This document shows, piece after piece, positions 37,432 through 47,688 of a stretch of 64,000 nucleotides of DNA (its first letter is position 1; each line of letters starts with the position of its first letter). The translations under genes and the position numbers were made by a program. Source of the stretch: Nitrosomonas sp. JL21 (GTDB taxonomy: Bacteria > Pseudomonadota > Gammaproteobacteria > Burkholderiales > Nitrosomonadaceae); assembly GCF_009833095.1 (NCBI RefSeq), contig NZ_QRCB01000003.1:1-64000 (forward strand), given 5' to 3'. A model generated the notes under the pieces. That model ran no database searches, had not been told where the DNA came from, and saw only the letters and a program-made list of their open reading frames with translations.

Positions 37432-37845
37432 CTAATGGCTGCACGAATGCGTTTTGCCTGGCGAATTCGCTTCGTGTTCACGACTCGCACTGGCTTCTTG
37501 CATGCGTTGCAGGTAACGTTGCCACATGCTGTCTTGATCGAGGCCGTATTGATAGAGCAAATCCCATGAATAAAGTCCAGTATTATGGCCATCGGTAAAG
37601 TGAAGTTGTATGGCATAATGCCCGACAGGCTCAATTTTCATGATATTGACCATTTTTTTGCCGGTTTGCAGCACTTCTTGCCCTGGGCCATGACCACCCA
37701 CCTCTGCGGATGGAGAATGCACGCGTAAAAATTCACAGGGAAAATGGAAGGTCTTGCCATCCGAAAATGAAATATCGAGGATTCGGGATTGTTGATGTAA
37801 TTTGATTTCTGTCGGGTGCGGAGTGTTTTTGGTTAAACCGGCCAT
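37432..37845 (-). CDS. DUF971 domain protein
   Basis: A 137-residue DUF971 protein (fold like the N-terminal domain of gamma-butyrobetaine hydroxylase). Visible landmarks: EIKLHQQSRILDISFSDG, CEFLRVHSPSAEV, VGHYAIQLHFTDGHNTGLYSW and a C-terminal His/Cys-containing tail (KTHSCSH). Such proteins are often encoded beside ubiE or Fe-S genes and have been suggested to take part in iron or Fe-S handling; this is unproven. Probably the first gene of a DUF971-ubiE operon. Confidence 0.88.
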   Translation of the reverse strand: MAGLTKNTPHPTEIKLHQQSRILDISFSDGKTFHFPCEFLRVHSPSAEVGGHGPGQEVLQTGKKMVNIMKIEPVGHYAIQLHFTDGHNTGLYSWDLLYQYGLDQDSMWQRYLQRMQEASASREHEANSPGKTHSCSH

Positions 37846-37941
37846 ATCCTGTCACTCATAGATCAGTGGTTAAAATATAAAATATCGGTAGCCATTGTAG
37901 CAAAAACTGTACGGAAAATTTTTATCGATGCACGAACTCGC

Positions 37942-38658
37942 ATGATTGCAAAAATTCTGATCGTCGAGGATGAGCCCGCCGTGCGGGAATTGATTGCATA
38001 TAATCTGCAGCAGGCGGGTTATGATACCGTTCACGCTGAAGATGCTGAAAAGGCTATGGCGGTTATTGATGCGGCATTGCCTAACTTGATTCTGCTGGAT
38101 TGGATGTTGCCTAAGATGAGCGGGGTCGAATTTGCACGTGCTTTGCGCCGCCAGGAAAGGACCCGCTCGATTCCGATCATCATGCTCACTGCGCGTATCC
38201 AGGAAGCCGATAAAGTGTCGGGTTTGGATGTTGCCGATGATTACATTACTAAGCCATTTTCGCCGCGAGAACTGATTGCACGGATCAATGCAGTGCTTCG
38301 CAGACTGACTCCGGAAGCTTCTGATGAAGTGGTGGAGCTGGATGGATTGAAGCTGGAACCGGCCCAGCATCGGGTAATGTCAGGCGATAAGAAAGTTGAG
38401 TTAGGGCCGACCGAGTACCGTTTGCTGCATTTCTTGATGACTCATACTGAACGCGTATATTCACGCAGCCAATTGCTTGATCGAGTATGGGGAGATCATG
38501 TCTTTGTCGAGGAGCGTACCATCGATGTGCATATCCGCCGGCTGCGCAAAGCACTGGAAGCCGTAGGGAAGGATGAATGGATACAAACTGTCAGAGGCGC
38601 TGGTTATCGATTTTCTGTGGTTATACCGCTGGTCGATGATGCCAACCCAAACATTTAA
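37942..38658 (+). CDS. phoB: Phosphate regulon response regulator PhoB
   Basis: This 238-residue OmpR-family regulator has a receiver domain (residues 1-120; Asp53 phosphorylated, acidic pair VEDE at 8-11, Lys in YITKPFSPREL) and a winged-helix DNA-binding domain (about 135-230, LGPTEYRLLHFLM ... ERTIDVHIRRLRKAL ... VRGAGYRFS). It activates phosphate-starvation genes. Oddity: the segment that normally reads G-L-D-x-G-A-D-D-Y is GLDVADDY here, one residue short, with the loss exactly in frame. The partner kinase gene phoR lies downstream. Confidence 0.93.
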   Translation: MIAKILIVEDEPAVRELIAYNLQQAGYDTVHAEDAEKAMAVIDAALPNLILLDWMLPKMSGVEFARALRRQERTRSIPIIMLTARIQEADKVSGLDVADDYITKPFSPRELIARINAVLRRLTPEASDEVVELDGLKLEPAQHRVMSGDKKVELGPTEYRLLHFLMTHTERVYSRSQLLDRVWGDHVFVEERTIDVHIRRLRKALEAVGKDEWIQTVRGAGYRFSVVIPLVDDANPNI

Positions 38659-38779
38659 TGTCCAGGAAATGTGATAATGAATGATCGCGATGCTGATACA
38701 GGCTGTGAATCAACCATGCTCTGAAAAAGATTTTGACCGGGTTTACATTCGATGAATTTCTTCGTGGAGAGTAATAGCA

Positions 38780-40120
38780 GTGGCTGATTTCTGGCAGCGT
38801 TCCACCAATGTGCTGTTCATTATCATTATTACAGCCATCCTGTGGTTGATTCTGGATGGTGTCAAGGCATTGATCTTTTGTAGTGTCTCGTTGTTGTGGA
38901 TGGTGCTGCATCACCTCCATCATTTAGTCGCCTTAGAACGCTGGTTGCTGCGTTCGAATCATTTACCGTCTAGTATTCCGGCAGGAAGTGGCGCTTGGGA
39001 TGACGTTTTTGCGCACCTGTCTCGTTATGTACGGCAGCATAGCAAGAGTCAGGAATTATTGAATCTGGCGCTGGAACGCATGCGCAGCGTAACAGCGGCC
39101 ATGCCTGACGGGATCGTGCTGCTGGACAAGAACGATCGCATCGAGTGGTGTAATCCTATGGCGGAAAAGCACCTGGGCATCAATTTGTCGCTTGATTCGG
39201 GTCAGCAGATTACCTATCTGGTTCGGCAAATCCCATTTGTGGAATATTTGACAGCCCGCCGCTATAGTAATCCACTCATCCTGAAGCAGACGCGACAACC
39301 GAGTCTGATCATTTCCTTGCAGCTGGTGCCCTATGGATATAACCAGAAACTTCTCATTAGCCGCGATATTACCCGGTTTGAGAAAATTGAGACCATGCGG
39401 CGCGATTTCATCGCCAATGTCTCGCATGAATTGCGCACCCCGCTGACAGTCATTGCCGGATTTCTCGAAACACTCTCAGCTGATGAATCGGTGAGCGCCG
39501 ATTTCAACAAGCGCGCTTTGACACTCATGACTGAGCAGACAACGCGTATGCAGCGCCTGATCGAGGATTTATTGATCTTGTCGCGATTGGAAAATGAGCA
39601 CAATAAAATGACGGAAAAACCTGTGGATATTGTCGCTCTGCTGCATACGCTCCTGCATGACGCGGAATCCCTGAGTGCCGGACGCCATCAGATTAAGCTG
39701 AATATTGTCACTTCCGCCCAAGTACTGGGTAGTGAAGAAGAATTGCGCAGTGCGCTGGGTAATTTGATCAGCAATGCCATTCGCTATACCCCGGAACAAG
39801 GAGAAATCGCCATCAACTGGGAGCTTCGGGATGGGCAAGGATTATTTTTTGTGCAAGATAGCGGGATTGGAATAGAGCCGGAACATATTCCTCGTTTGAC
39901 TGAACGTTTTTATCGCGTAGACAGCAGCCGTTCGCGCGAGACCGGAGGCACAGGGTTGGGGTTGGCAATAGTCAAGCATGTGCTGAGCCGGCATGAAGCG
40001 CGTTTGATCATTACGAGCCAGGTCGGCAAAGGGAGCTGCTTCAGTATATGGTTTCCCACTAAGCGACTGATTTTGAAAAATGAACAAGAGGTATTCATCG
40101 AAAAGGATGCGATTTCCTGA
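38780..40120 (+). CDS. phoR: Phosphate regulon sensor histidine kinase PhoR
   Basis: A 446-residue membrane histidine kinase. Two N-terminal helices (VLFIIIITAILWLILDGV and VKALIFCSVSLLWMVLHH) form a hairpin with almost no periplasmic part, as in PhoR. Then a PAS domain (about residues 110-200), the HisKA domain with His216 in ANVSHELRTPLTVIAGF, and the HATPase_c domain with NLISNAIRYTP, QDSGIGIEPEH and GTGLGLAIVKHVL. PhoR phosphorylates PhoB when phosphate is scarce and interacts with the Pst/PhoU complex, which is not in the window. Confidence 0.93.
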   Translation: MADFWQRSTNVLFIIIITAILWLILDGVKALIFCSVSLLWMVLHHLHHLVALERWLLRSNHLPSSIPAGSGAWDDVFAHLSRYVRQHSKSQELLNLALERMRSVTAAMPDGIVLLDKNDRIEWCNPMAEKHLGINLSLDSGQQITYLVRQIPFVEYLTARRYSNPLILKQTRQPSLIISLQLVPYGYNQKLLISRDITRFEKIETMRRDFIANVSHELRTPLTVIAGFLETLSADESVSADFNKRALTLMTEQTTRMQRLIEDLLILSRLENEHNKMTEKPVDIVALLHTLLHDAESLSAGRHQIKLNIVTSAQVLGSEEELRSALGNLISNAIRYTPEQGEIAINWELRDGQGLFFVQDSGIGIEPEHIPRLTERFYRVDSSRSRETGGTGLGLAIVKHVLSRHEARLIITSQVGKGSCFSIWFPTKRLILKNEQEVFIEKDAIS

Positions 40121-40216
40121 GAGAGTTCATTTCGTCGTAGCATAATTATGCGCAACGTTGTAGACTTAAAAATTGTATGTTATTTATTTATGTAGATTAA
40201 TCGATGAAGGAGAATC

Positions 40217-40603
40217 ATGATGAACATCAAAGCTGTTTTATTTTTTTTAGCGATTGTCTTGGTATTTTCTGCCCCGCTGTATGCTGATTCGAGAGGGCAT
40301 AAAGACAGGGATAGAGATAACGACGAATGGCGCAAAATGCCGCATAAAGTTCAGCAAACCGTGGCTGGACATGTTGCCGGAGGGCGAGTATTTGAAGTCA
40401 AAACAGAAAACATGGTTTTAATGGACAATAACAAAAAAACGAGCGCGACGCTTTATTTGGTAGGAATTAAAAAACCAGACGGCGGAGAAACTTGGGTCAT
40501 CGCTGATAAAGATGGAAAAGTGATTGACGTTGACCACGTCGATGGCGCAAGCGGGTTGGAAGAAGATATCGACAATGAGAGGAAAGAGCGGCGGAGAAGA
40601 TAA
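40217..40603 (+). CDS. Exported PepSY-like protein
   Basis: A 128-residue protein with a signal peptide (ending APLYA), a highly charged N-terminal mature stretch (DSRGHKDRDRDNDEWRK), then one PepSY-like module: KVQQTVAGHVAGGRVFEVK ... ATLYLVGIKKPDGGETWVIADKDGKVID. PepSY modules are found in protease inhibitors and metal-linked envelope proteins. The C-terminus is very basic (ERKERRRR). AAGGAGAAT precedes the ATG. It lies 96 bp after phoR and could be co-transcribed, but I see no Pho box. Confidence 0.7.
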   Translation: MMNIKAVLFFLAIVLVFSAPLYADSRGHKDRDRDNDEWRKMPHKVQQTVAGHVAGGRVFEVKTENMVLMDNNKKTSATLYLVGIKKPDGGETWVIADKDGKVIDVDHVDGASGLEEDIDNERKERRRR

Positions 40604-40766
40604 GTGGGGACAATCAGATTCTAAAGGGAAAGTATTCCTAGAATGACTGTGCTTCGGTAAAGCTATGCCGGCATCCCGATTCAAAATGATCTTCATCATT
40701 CACAAACTGTGCTAGGTTTTGCCTCTTCGCTTTGCCTAGCCGGTTGGTTATCTTTTCAGAGCTTTC

Positions 40767-41600
40767 TCAACCGTATAACTGACGCCTTAATCCACATCGA
40801 TTCAGTATGATTGCGCTGATTTCCTCAATGGAGATGCGCGTTGTATCCAAATAAGGAATATTCTCTGACTGGAAGAGTAACTCTTGCCATTGAATTTCCT
40901 GCTGACACTGGGTAAGTGATGCATATGGACTATTAGGGCGCCGTTCCTGTCGGATGAAATACAATTGGGCAGGACTCAACGTTAATCCGAACAATTTGCT
41001 CCTGACGGGTTCTAACAGTTTAGGCAATTGCATCGTCGGCATATCTTCCGGGGTCAGCGGGTAATTGGCGGCAGCGATGCCATATTGCAATCCCAAATAG
41101 AGGCAGGTTGGCGTTTTTCCGCAGCGTGAAACACCGATCAGAATGATGTCAGCTTCGTTGAAATTCTGCGGACTGACGCCGTCATCATGGGCCAGCACAT
41201 AATTAATCGCCGCAATTCGCTTGAAATATGACAAATGATGTTGCAGGCCATGCGAGCGGCCGGCCATGCGCGCAAAAGGCTGATGAAGCTCTTCTTCAAT
41301 GGAACGGATGAACGTTTCAAAGAAATCAAAAATACGGCAATTACCCTGCTTTATGACGTCGAGAATGTCTGGTTTCAACAAGGTACTGAAGACCAACGGC
41401 CGCTGACCGTCACATTCAACCGCATGATTGATTTGTGCCAGCACGGCGTGTGCTTTTTCAACGGTATCCAGAAAAGGGGCATTGATGATTTCCCATTCGA
41501 TGCCGTCAAACTGGGTTAAAAGACTGTGTCCCAGCGTTTCGACCGTGATGCCGGTGCGGTCTGACAGATAGAAGACAGTTCGTTTCTGTGTGCTTATCAT
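40767..41600 (-). CDS. ppsR: PEP synthase regulatory protein (PSRP)
   Basis: This 277-residue bifunctional kinase/pyrophosphorylase of the DUF299 family switches PEP synthase off by ADP-dependent phosphorylation of a Thr next to its catalytic His, and on again by phosphate-dependent removal. The N-terminal block RTVFYLSDRTGITVETLGHSLL and the P-loop GVSRCGKTPTCLYL are diagnostic. I chose the ATG at 41600, which overlaps the ppsA stop as ATGA, over an ATG nine codons upstream within ppsA. The overlap implies coupled expression with its target. Confidence 0.95.
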   Translation of the reverse strand: MISTQKRTVFYLSDRTGITVETLGHSLLTQFDGIEWEIINAPFLDTVEKAHAVLAQINHAVECDGQRPLVFSTLLKPDILDVIKQGNCRIFDFFETFIRSIEEELHQPFARMAGRSHGLQHHLSYFKRIAAINYVLAHDDGVSPQNFNEADIILIGVSRCGKTPTCLYLGLQYGIAAANYPLTPEDMPTMQLPKLLEPVRSKLFGLTLSPAQLYFIRQERRPNSPYASLTQCQQEIQWQELLFQSENIPYLDTTRISIEEISAIILNRCGLRRQLYG

Positions 41601-43975
41601 GTCTTGATGCTGGCCAGATTGTTCCAAGTCTGCAACACGGAATCAGAATTCAGCGATAAGCTGGTGACGCCTTGTTCGAACAACCAATGTGCAAAGTCGG
41701 GATAATCCGATGGACCTTGTCCGCAGATGCCTATGTATTTGTCGTGTTTGCGGCAAGCCTCGATGGCCATCGACAATAATTTCTTTACCGCCGGATTGCG
41801 CTCATCGAATAGATGGGAAACCAAACCTGAATCGCGATCGATACCGAGTGAAAGTTGCGTCATATCGTTGGAACCGATTGAAAAGCCATCAAAGAATTGT
41901 AGAAATTCCTCTGCCAGCAGAGCATTTGAAGGAATTTCGCACATCATGATGATACGCAGGCCATTTTTACCGCGCTCAAGACCATGTGATGCAAGCAGCG
42001 CAGTAACTTGCTCGGCTTCTTCGAGGGTGCGGCAAAAGGGAATCATGACCTCAACGTTGACGAGATTCATATCATTGCGCACGGCGAGCAGTGCCTTGCA
42101 CTCCAGTTCGAAACACTCACGGAAGGCAGCCGATAAATAGCGTGAGGCGCCGCGAAAGCCAATCATGGGATTTTCTTCATGAGGTTCATAGCGATTGCCT
42201 GCAATCAAGTTGGCATACTCGTTCGATTTGAAATCAGAAGTCCGCACGATCACAGGATGCGGAAAGAACGCCGCCGCCAAGGTGGCGATCCCTTCCATCA
42301 ATTTCTTGATGTAGAAGTCAACTGGCGAAGCGTATCCGGTGATCCGATGATCAATTTCTGCTTTCAGGTCGGCTGGTAGGCGATCATATTCCAGTAACGC
42401 CTTTGGGTGAATGCCGATCATGTTGTTGATGATGAATTCCAAGCGCGCAAGTCCTATGCCCTGATTGGGGATTCGAGAAAATGCGAAGGCATGGGATGGA
42501 TTCCCGACATTCATCATGATCTTCACAGGTAAATCCGGCAATTTCCCGGTGTCTGTAGCAGTCTGATCAAAGGTCAACAAACCTTGATAGACATAGCCGG
42601 TATCACCTTCGGCGCAGGATACGGTGACGGCGGTTCCTTCATTGATTTTTTCCGTTGCATCGCCACAGCCCACTACCGCCGGGATTCCCATTTCCCGAGC
42701 GACGATGGCTGCGTGACAGGTGCGCCCGCCGCGGTTCGTCACAATAGCGGCCGCCCGTTTCATGATGGGTTCCCAGTCCGGATCCGTCATGTCGGTAACG
42801 AGCACGTCGCCGGGTTGAATTTCATGCATTTGATCGATATGCAGAATCAAGCGCGCCGTGCCTTGCCCGATTTTATTGCCAATCGCACGGCCTTCGACGA
42901 GGCGCACACCTTGATCATTCAAGGTGAAGCGTTCGACCACCGAACTGCTGCGGCTTTCCACTGTTTCCGGCCGGGCCTGAACGATATAAAGATTTCCATC
43001 GAATCCATCCAATGCCCATTCAATATCCATCGGACGGTTGTAATGCTGCTCGATGATCATGGCCTGGTGGGCCAGTGCTTCAACCTGAGCATCGGATAAC
43101 GAAAAACGGCTCCGCCGCACAGCGTCGACATCGCGAGTCAACGTGAAAGTATCGGTTGCAGTACTTTGGTCGTTGTAAATCATTTCAATTGCCTTGGTGC
43201 CCAGCCTACGGGATAGAATCGCGGGATGTCCGGTGATTAAGTTGCGTTTGTAGACATAAAATTCATCCGGATTGACGGTGCCCTGCACAATGGTCTCGCC
43301 CAATCCGTAGGCAGTGGTGATGAAGATCGCATCCCGGAATCCCGATTCCGTGTCCAACGTGAACATGACGCCACTCGCACCGGCATCACTACGCACCATT
43401 TTCTGTATCCCGGCTGAGAGAAGAACCTTGTCATGCGGGAAGTTTTGATGAACCCGATAGGCGATGGCGCGATCATTGTAGAGGGAAGCAAATACGATTC
43501 TGATTGCGGCGATGATTTGATCCAAGCCGCGAACATTCAGCAGCGTTTCTTGCTGACCTGCAAATGAAGCATCGGCTAGATCTTCGGCGGTTGCGGACGA
43601 GCGTACCGCAAACGAGAGTTCTGTACGTTCGCCGCTCAGCGTGACTAGCTTACCATAGGCTTCTTCGATCGCTCCCAGAACAGGAGCCGGGAAGGGAGCT
43701 TCAAGCAGCCAGGCGCGGATGGTTTTGCCTGCTGCCGCTAATGCAGTGATGTCGTCCACATTCAGACTATCCAATAGAGGATGGATACGGTCGGGCAATT
43801 GATTGAATGTCAAGAATTCCTGATAAGCGAGGGTCGTAGTCGCAAAACCCATCGGGACATTGACGCCGGCACGCGAAAGGTGGCTGATCATTTCGCCCAA
43901 CGAGGCATTTTTACCGCCCACACGACCGATGTCGTTCATCGTTAATTGATCGAACCATGCGATATATTCCGACAT
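41597..43975 (-). CDS. ppsA: Phosphoenolpyruvate synthase
   Basis: This 792-residue enzyme converts pyruvate and ATP to PEP, AMP and phosphate in gluconeogenesis. Domains: an N-terminal ATP-grasp part (FDQLTMNDIGRVGGKNASLGEM ... FAVRSSATAEDLADASFAGQQET), the central swivelling phosphohistidine domain with GGRTCHAAIVARE (catalytic His near 421, preceded by the Thr targeted by PSRP), and a C-terminal PEP/pyruvate barrel (FSIGSNDMTQLSLGIDRD). In an autotroph growing by CO2 fixation this feeds sugar synthesis. Length normal. Stop overlapped by ppsR. Confidence 0.96.
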   Translation of the reverse strand: MSEYIAWFDQLTMNDIGRVGGKNASLGEMISHLSRAGVNVPMGFATTTLAYQEFLTFNQLPDRIHPLLDSLNVDDITALAAAGKTIRAWLLEAPFPAPVLGAIEEAYGKLVTLSGERTELSFAVRSSATAEDLADASFAGQQETLLNVRGLDQIIAAIRIVFASLYNDRAIAYRVHQNFPHDKVLLSAGIQKMVRSDAGASGVMFTLDTESGFRDAIFITTAYGLGETIVQGTVNPDEFYVYKRNLITGHPAILSRRLGTKAIEMIYNDQSTATDTFTLTRDVDAVRRSRFSLSDAQVEALAHQAMIIEQHYNRPMDIEWALDGFDGNLYIVQARPETVESRSSSVVERFTLNDQGVRLVEGRAIGNKIGQGTARLILHIDQMHEIQPGDVLVTDMTDPDWEPIMKRAAAIVTNRGGRTCHAAIVAREMGIPAVVGCGDATEKINEGTAVTVSCAEGDTGYVYQGLLTFDQTATDTGKLPDLPVKIMMNVGNPSHAFAFSRIPNQGIGLARLEFIINNMIGIHPKALLEYDRLPADLKAEIDHRITGYASPVDFYIKKLMEGIATLAAAFFPHPVIVRTSDFKSNEYANLIAGNRYEPHEENPMIGFRGASRYLSAAFRECFELECKALLAVRNDMNLVNVEVMIPFCRTLEEAEQVTALLASHGLERGKNGLRIIMMCEIPSNALLAEEFLQFFDGFSIGSNDMTQLSLGIDRDSGLVSHLFDERNPAVKKLLSMAIEACRKHDKYIGICGQGPSDYPDFAHWLFEQGVTSLSLNSDSVLQTWNNLASIKT

Positions 43976-44183
43976 TGCTAGAACTCCTCATTTCTTTGTT
44001 CGTTTTTTCATTATAGCCCTGCGAGTCGCTAATTGCTGTGAAGATCGCGATAGCTGCGGTTCAGTCATGCAATCACAAGAACAATTTCTTCGGAGAGGGC
44101 TTCGATGTTTGTTTGATGGATTCAACTTCGACGAGGAAGGGGGAACGATGAACTCGAAAAAGCTGATACGGTATAGGATTGCT

Positions 44184-44212
44184 CAAAAAAAACCACCGCC
44201 AGAGCGGTGGTT
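44184..44212 (-). terminator. Intrinsic terminator downstream of the small exported protein
   Basis: On the minus strand AACCACCGC (44212-44204), a 4-nt loop and GCGGTGGTT (44199-44191) run into TTTTTTTGAG. It lies 48 bp after the stop of the gene at 44260-44646. Confidence 0.88.
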
Positions 44213-44259
44213 AAGGTGCCCCTAATTTGAAGACAGGGTCGGAGATAAGGGAGGAATGG

Positions 44260-44646
44260 TTATCTCACCGTGCTGGCGGGATCCTCTATATTGATTTTTG
44301 CCTTATTGATAGGCATCTGTTGTTGGCTGAGTATTTTTCTATAAAGCTCAGCATGGCGTAAATTATCGTTTAATTGTTTTTTGTATTCATGAATATTGGC
44401 CAGTGTGTGGGAACGGAAGTCTTGGCCCTGCCTGCCATAGTAATATGGATGAGCTTCGTACTTTTCAAGCTGGGATTGATGCTCTTGCAAATGCATCGCT
44501 GCTTGATTTGCCCTGTCTTCATAATATTTGATCAGACTGGCATGATCATCATCATGAATTCCCTCAATCGAGAAGGCGGGAGAAATCGATAAGCAAAAAA
44601 TGAAGGCGCATCCGGAGGCTCGGACGAAACGATTGAATGCGGTCAT
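44260..44646 (-). CDS. Exported helical protein of unknown function
   Basis: A 128-residue protein with a signal peptide (ending SISPAFS) and a wholly helical, polar mature part rich in His, Gln and Tyr: HDDDHASLIKYYEDRANQAA, HQSQLEKYEAHPYYYGRQG, HTLANIHEYKKQL. The spacing suggests a helical hairpin in the periplasm, and the His clusters might bind metal. No family recognised. It is a stand-alone gene with its own terminator; three copies of an AATAGTTTC motif lie upstream of its start. Confidence 0.7.
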   Translation of the reverse strand: MTAFNRFVRASGCAFIFCLSISPAFSIEGIHDDDHASLIKYYEDRANQAAMHLQEHQSQLEKYEAHPYYYGRQGQDFRSHTLANIHEYKKQLNDNLRHAELYRKILSQQQMPINKAKINIEDPASTVR

Positions 44647-44715
44647 GATGAGTACTCTCCATCTATGATTTGATGGCAGTATCTTAACGAAGTCGATCGG
44701 GCCCTGTATATTGGG

Positions 44716-44767
44716 GAAACTATTGTTTCTCGCTAATAGTTTCTCATTGAGCTGAACTAATAGTTTC
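44716..44767. promoter_or_regulatory. Repeated AATAGTTTC motif, operator-like
   Basis: GAAACTATT (44716-44724) and AATAGTTTC (44735-44743) form a perfect 9-bp inverted repeat with 10 bp between arms. A third copy is at 44759-44767, giving an 11-bp direct repeat CTAATAGTTTC with a 24-bp period. It lies 70-120 bp upstream of the exported protein gene start. Arrangement typical of a regulator binding array; the regulator is unknown. Confidence 0.5.
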
Positions 44768-44851
44768 CATTAGAGATGAGGATCCTCGCTGAATCTGAAC
44801 TGATTTTTAGGCATGCCTGAGTAATTCAGCACAGGGACGGGCTGTATCGGC

Positions 44852-45673
44852 TCAACGTTTTTTTCGTTGCTGCGGTTTGGCGCGCACAGCGGAAGTTTGT
44901 CGATTTGCCCAGATGATCACAATGATGCCTCCAAGAATCATGGGAATGGATAGCCATTGTCCCATTGTAATTCCCAATGTCAGAACGCCCATGAAACCAT
45001 CTTCCGGTTCACGGAAAAATTCTGTGAACGAACGCACGACCCCATATCCGATCATAAACATACCGCTAACGGCGCCAGTGGCGCGAGGCTTGGAGGAGTA
45101 AATCCACAGGACGATAAATAAGACGATGCCTTCAAGCCCTGCTTGATAAAGCTGAGAGGGATGGCGCGGGAGTTCGTCGACATACGGAAAAACCATACCC
45201 CAAGGCACATCGGTAGGTCGTCCCCATAGTTCGGCATTGATGAAATTGCCGATGCGGCCCGCGCCAAGTCCGGGAGGAATGAGTGGAGCAATAAAATCGG
45301 TTACTGCCAACCACGGTAAATGATATTTGCGCGCCAGCATGATCATCGCAACTAATACACCGAGCAATCCGCCATGAAAGGACATGCCGCCTTCCCAGAT
45401 GGCAAACACTTTCAATGGATGCTCCAGGTAATATCCGAGCTGATAGAACAGCACGTGGCCCAGGCGTCCTCCGATGATCACGCCGAGCATGCCATAGAAC
45501 AGAGCATCATCAAGCATCTGATAAGTAAATGCAGACTGGGGATTATGCCTGATGCGATAACGTCCGAGCAGAATGAATAGTACAAAACCGAGCAGGTACA
45601 TCAATCCATACCAATGGACGGACAAGGGGCCTACGGAAATGGCGACAGGGTCAATTTGTGGGTGAACTATCAT
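44852..45673 (-). CDS. lgt: Prolipoprotein diacylglyceryl transferase
   Basis: This 273-residue inner-membrane enzyme transfers diacylglycerol from phosphatidylglycerol to the lipobox Cys of prolipoproteins, the first step of lipoprotein maturation. Seven hydrophobic helices; the Lgt signature [20 protein letters not shown] is at about residues 135-155, with [12 protein letters not shown] and FREPEDGF further on. The C-terminus is strongly basic (KPQQRKKR). Divergent from ilvD. Confidence 0.96.
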   Translation of the reverse strand: MIVHPQIDPVAISVGPLSVHWYGLMYLLGFVLFILLGRYRIRHNPQSAFTYQMLDDALFYGMLGVIIGGRLGHVLFYQLGYYLEHPLKVFAIWEGGMSFHGGLLGVLVAMIMLARKYHLPWLAVTDFIAPLIPPGLGAGRIGNFINAELWGRPTDVPWGMVFPYVDELPRHPSQLYQAGLEGIVLFIVLWIYSSKPRATGAVSGMFMIGYGVVRSFTEFFREPEDGFMGVLTLGITMGQWLSIPMILGGIIVIIWANRQTSAVRAKPQQRKKR

Positions 45674-45771
45674 AGTTTCAGCCTTCTTAGGGTAAAATAT
45701 CGTTCATTATAGCAAGCGTGCTTATGCGCGCTTGGTCATCAGTCGTATATTTATCTCATTCAGGAGCAAGC

Positions 45772-47445
45772 ATGTCAGACAATAGACGTAGTCAAGCCAT
45801 TACTCAAGGTCACCAACATGCACCCAGCCGTGCGATGCTGCGTGCCGTCGGCTTTGGCGATGGGGATTTCAATAAGCCGATCGTAGGCGTTGCCAATGGC
45901 TATTCGACGATTACGCCGTGCAATAAGGGCTTGAACGATCTTTCGATGAAAGCCGAATCGGTCTTGCGGCAAGCGGGCGCCATGCCGCAGATGTTTGGTA
46001 CCATCACGGTATCCGATGGCATTTCGATGGGTACGGAAGGCATGAAGTATTCGTTGGTTTCGCGGGAAGTCATTGCCGATTCGGTTGAAACCTGTGTGCA
46101 GAGTGGAAGTATGGATGGTGTAATCGCCATTGGGGGTTGCGACAAAAATATGCCCGGCGCGATGATCGCGATGGCGCGCATGAACGTGCCCGCGATTTTT
46201 GTGTATGGTGGCACGATCAAACCGGGACACTATAAAAATCAAGATTTGACGGTTGTCAGTGTATTTGAAGCGGTAGGAAAGCACAGCGCGCATAAGATCG
46301 ACGACGAAGAGTTGTTGCAGATCGAACGGCATGCATGCCCCGGTGCTGGTTCGTGCGGCGGTATGTATACTGCAAACACGATGTCATCCGCCTTCGAGGC
46401 GATGGGCATGAGTTTGCCTTATTCGTCGACGATGTCTGCGGAAGATAATGAGAAATTGCTGAGCGCCGGCCAATCTGCGGAAGTATTGGTCAATGCCATC
46501 AAAAAACAAATTCTGCCGCGCGATATCATTACTCGCCAATCGATCGAAAATGCCATCGCCGTCATCATGGCTGTAGGTGGCTCAACCAATGCGATACTCC
46601 ATTTCCTGGCCATTGCTCATGCCGCCGGGGTCGAATGGAATATTGATGATTTCGAGGAAATACGCGGCAAAGTGCCTGTGCTATGCGATCTCAAACCTTC
46701 CGGACGTTATGTCGCTGCCGATCTTCACCGCGCCGGTGGCATTCCACAAGTGATGAAAATGTTACTGACACGCGGTTTGTTGCATGGCGATTGCATTACG
46801 ATCAGTGGACAAACGATAGCGGAAGTTCTGAAAGATATTCCCGATGCGCCGCGCACTGATCAGGACGTGATTCGCCCATGGGATAATCCGATGTATGCGC
46901 AAGGACATTTGGCGATTCTGAAAGGCAATCTCTCGACGGAAGGGTGTGTGGCGAAAATATCCGGAATCAAGAATCCGAAAATCACCGGGCCTGCACGGGT
47001 ATTTGAGTCGGAAGAGACCTGCATGGCGGCAATTCTGGCGCGTAAAATTCAACCGGGTGATGTCGTTGTGATCCGCTATGAGGGACCTAAGGGGGGGCCT
47101 GGTATGAGAGAAATGCTATCACCAACTTCTGCCTTGATTGGAGAAGGGCTGGGAGATTCGGTCGGATTGATTACCGATGGGCGTTTTTCGGGTGGCACGT
47201 ATGGAATGGTGGTCGGGCATGTGGCACCGGAAGCGTTTGTTGGCGGAAACATCGCGCTCGTTCAAGAGGGCGATTCGATTACCATCGATGCCGAGCAGCG
47301 TCTGTTGCAATTGAATGTCTCCGATTCCGAACTGGCAAAGCGCCGGGCAGCTTGGCAACCGCCCCAGCCGCGCTATTCGCGGGGTGTGCTGGCGAAATAT
47401 GCCAAGCTGGTATCCAGCGCCAGTCAAGGAGCAATAACCGATTGA
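45772..47445 (+). CDS. ilvD: Dihydroxy-acid dehydratase
   Basis: This 557-residue Fe-S dehydratase makes the 2-keto acids in valine, isoleucine and pantothenate synthesis. The three cluster cysteines are at 50 ([10 protein letters not shown]), 123 ([10 protein letters not shown]) and 195 ([17 protein letters not shown]). The C-terminal catalytic part has [15 protein letters not shown] and GHVAPEA. I chose the ATG at 45772 with CAGGAGCAAG upstream; the frame is open 18 codons further. Stand-alone gene, divergent from lgt. Confidence 0.97.
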   Translation: MSDNRRSQAITQGHQHAPSRAMLRAVGFGDGDFNKPIVGVANGYSTITPCNKGLNDLSMKAESVLRQAGAMPQMFGTITVSDGISMGTEGMKYSLVSREVIADSVETCVQSGSMDGVIAIGGCDKNMPGAMIAMARMNVPAIFVYGGTIKPGHYKNQDLTVVSVFEAVGKHSAHKIDDEELLQIERHACPGAGSCGGMYTANTMSSAFEAMGMSLPYSSTMSAEDNEKLLSAGQSAEVLVNAIKKQILPRDIITRQSIENAIAVIMAVGGSTNAILHFLAIAHAAGVEWNIDDFEEIRGKVPVLCDLKPSGRYVAADLHRAGGIPQVMKMLLTRGLLHGDCITISGQTIAEVLKDIPDAPRTDQDVIRPWDNPMYAQGHLAILKGNLSTEGCVAKISGIKNPKITGPARVFESEETCMAAILARKIQPGDVVVIRYEGPKGGPGMREMLSPTSALIGEGLGDSVGLITDGRFSGGTYGMVVGHVAPEAFVGGNIALVQEGDSITIDAEQRLLQLNVSDSELAKRRAAWQPPQPRYSRGVLAKYAKLVSSASQGAITD

Positions 47446-47688
47446 TAGGAATTTTATCCGCTGTTACGTCCGAGTCTGATGTTGACTTCGAAAGGAACTC
47501 ATTAATTTATGATGAACTCTGAGAAGAGCAACATCATCTGAAGTGGACAGTTGATCCCGAAGTTGATGAGCGAGGCAGGAAATAGCGTCATCGCATACAG
47601 AGAGAACAAATTTTCAGGATTTGCTGCATGCGTGTGAAGTTCAGGGTAGAATGGCAGTCCTTTTATAATTATTATTAAGGAAAAAAAT

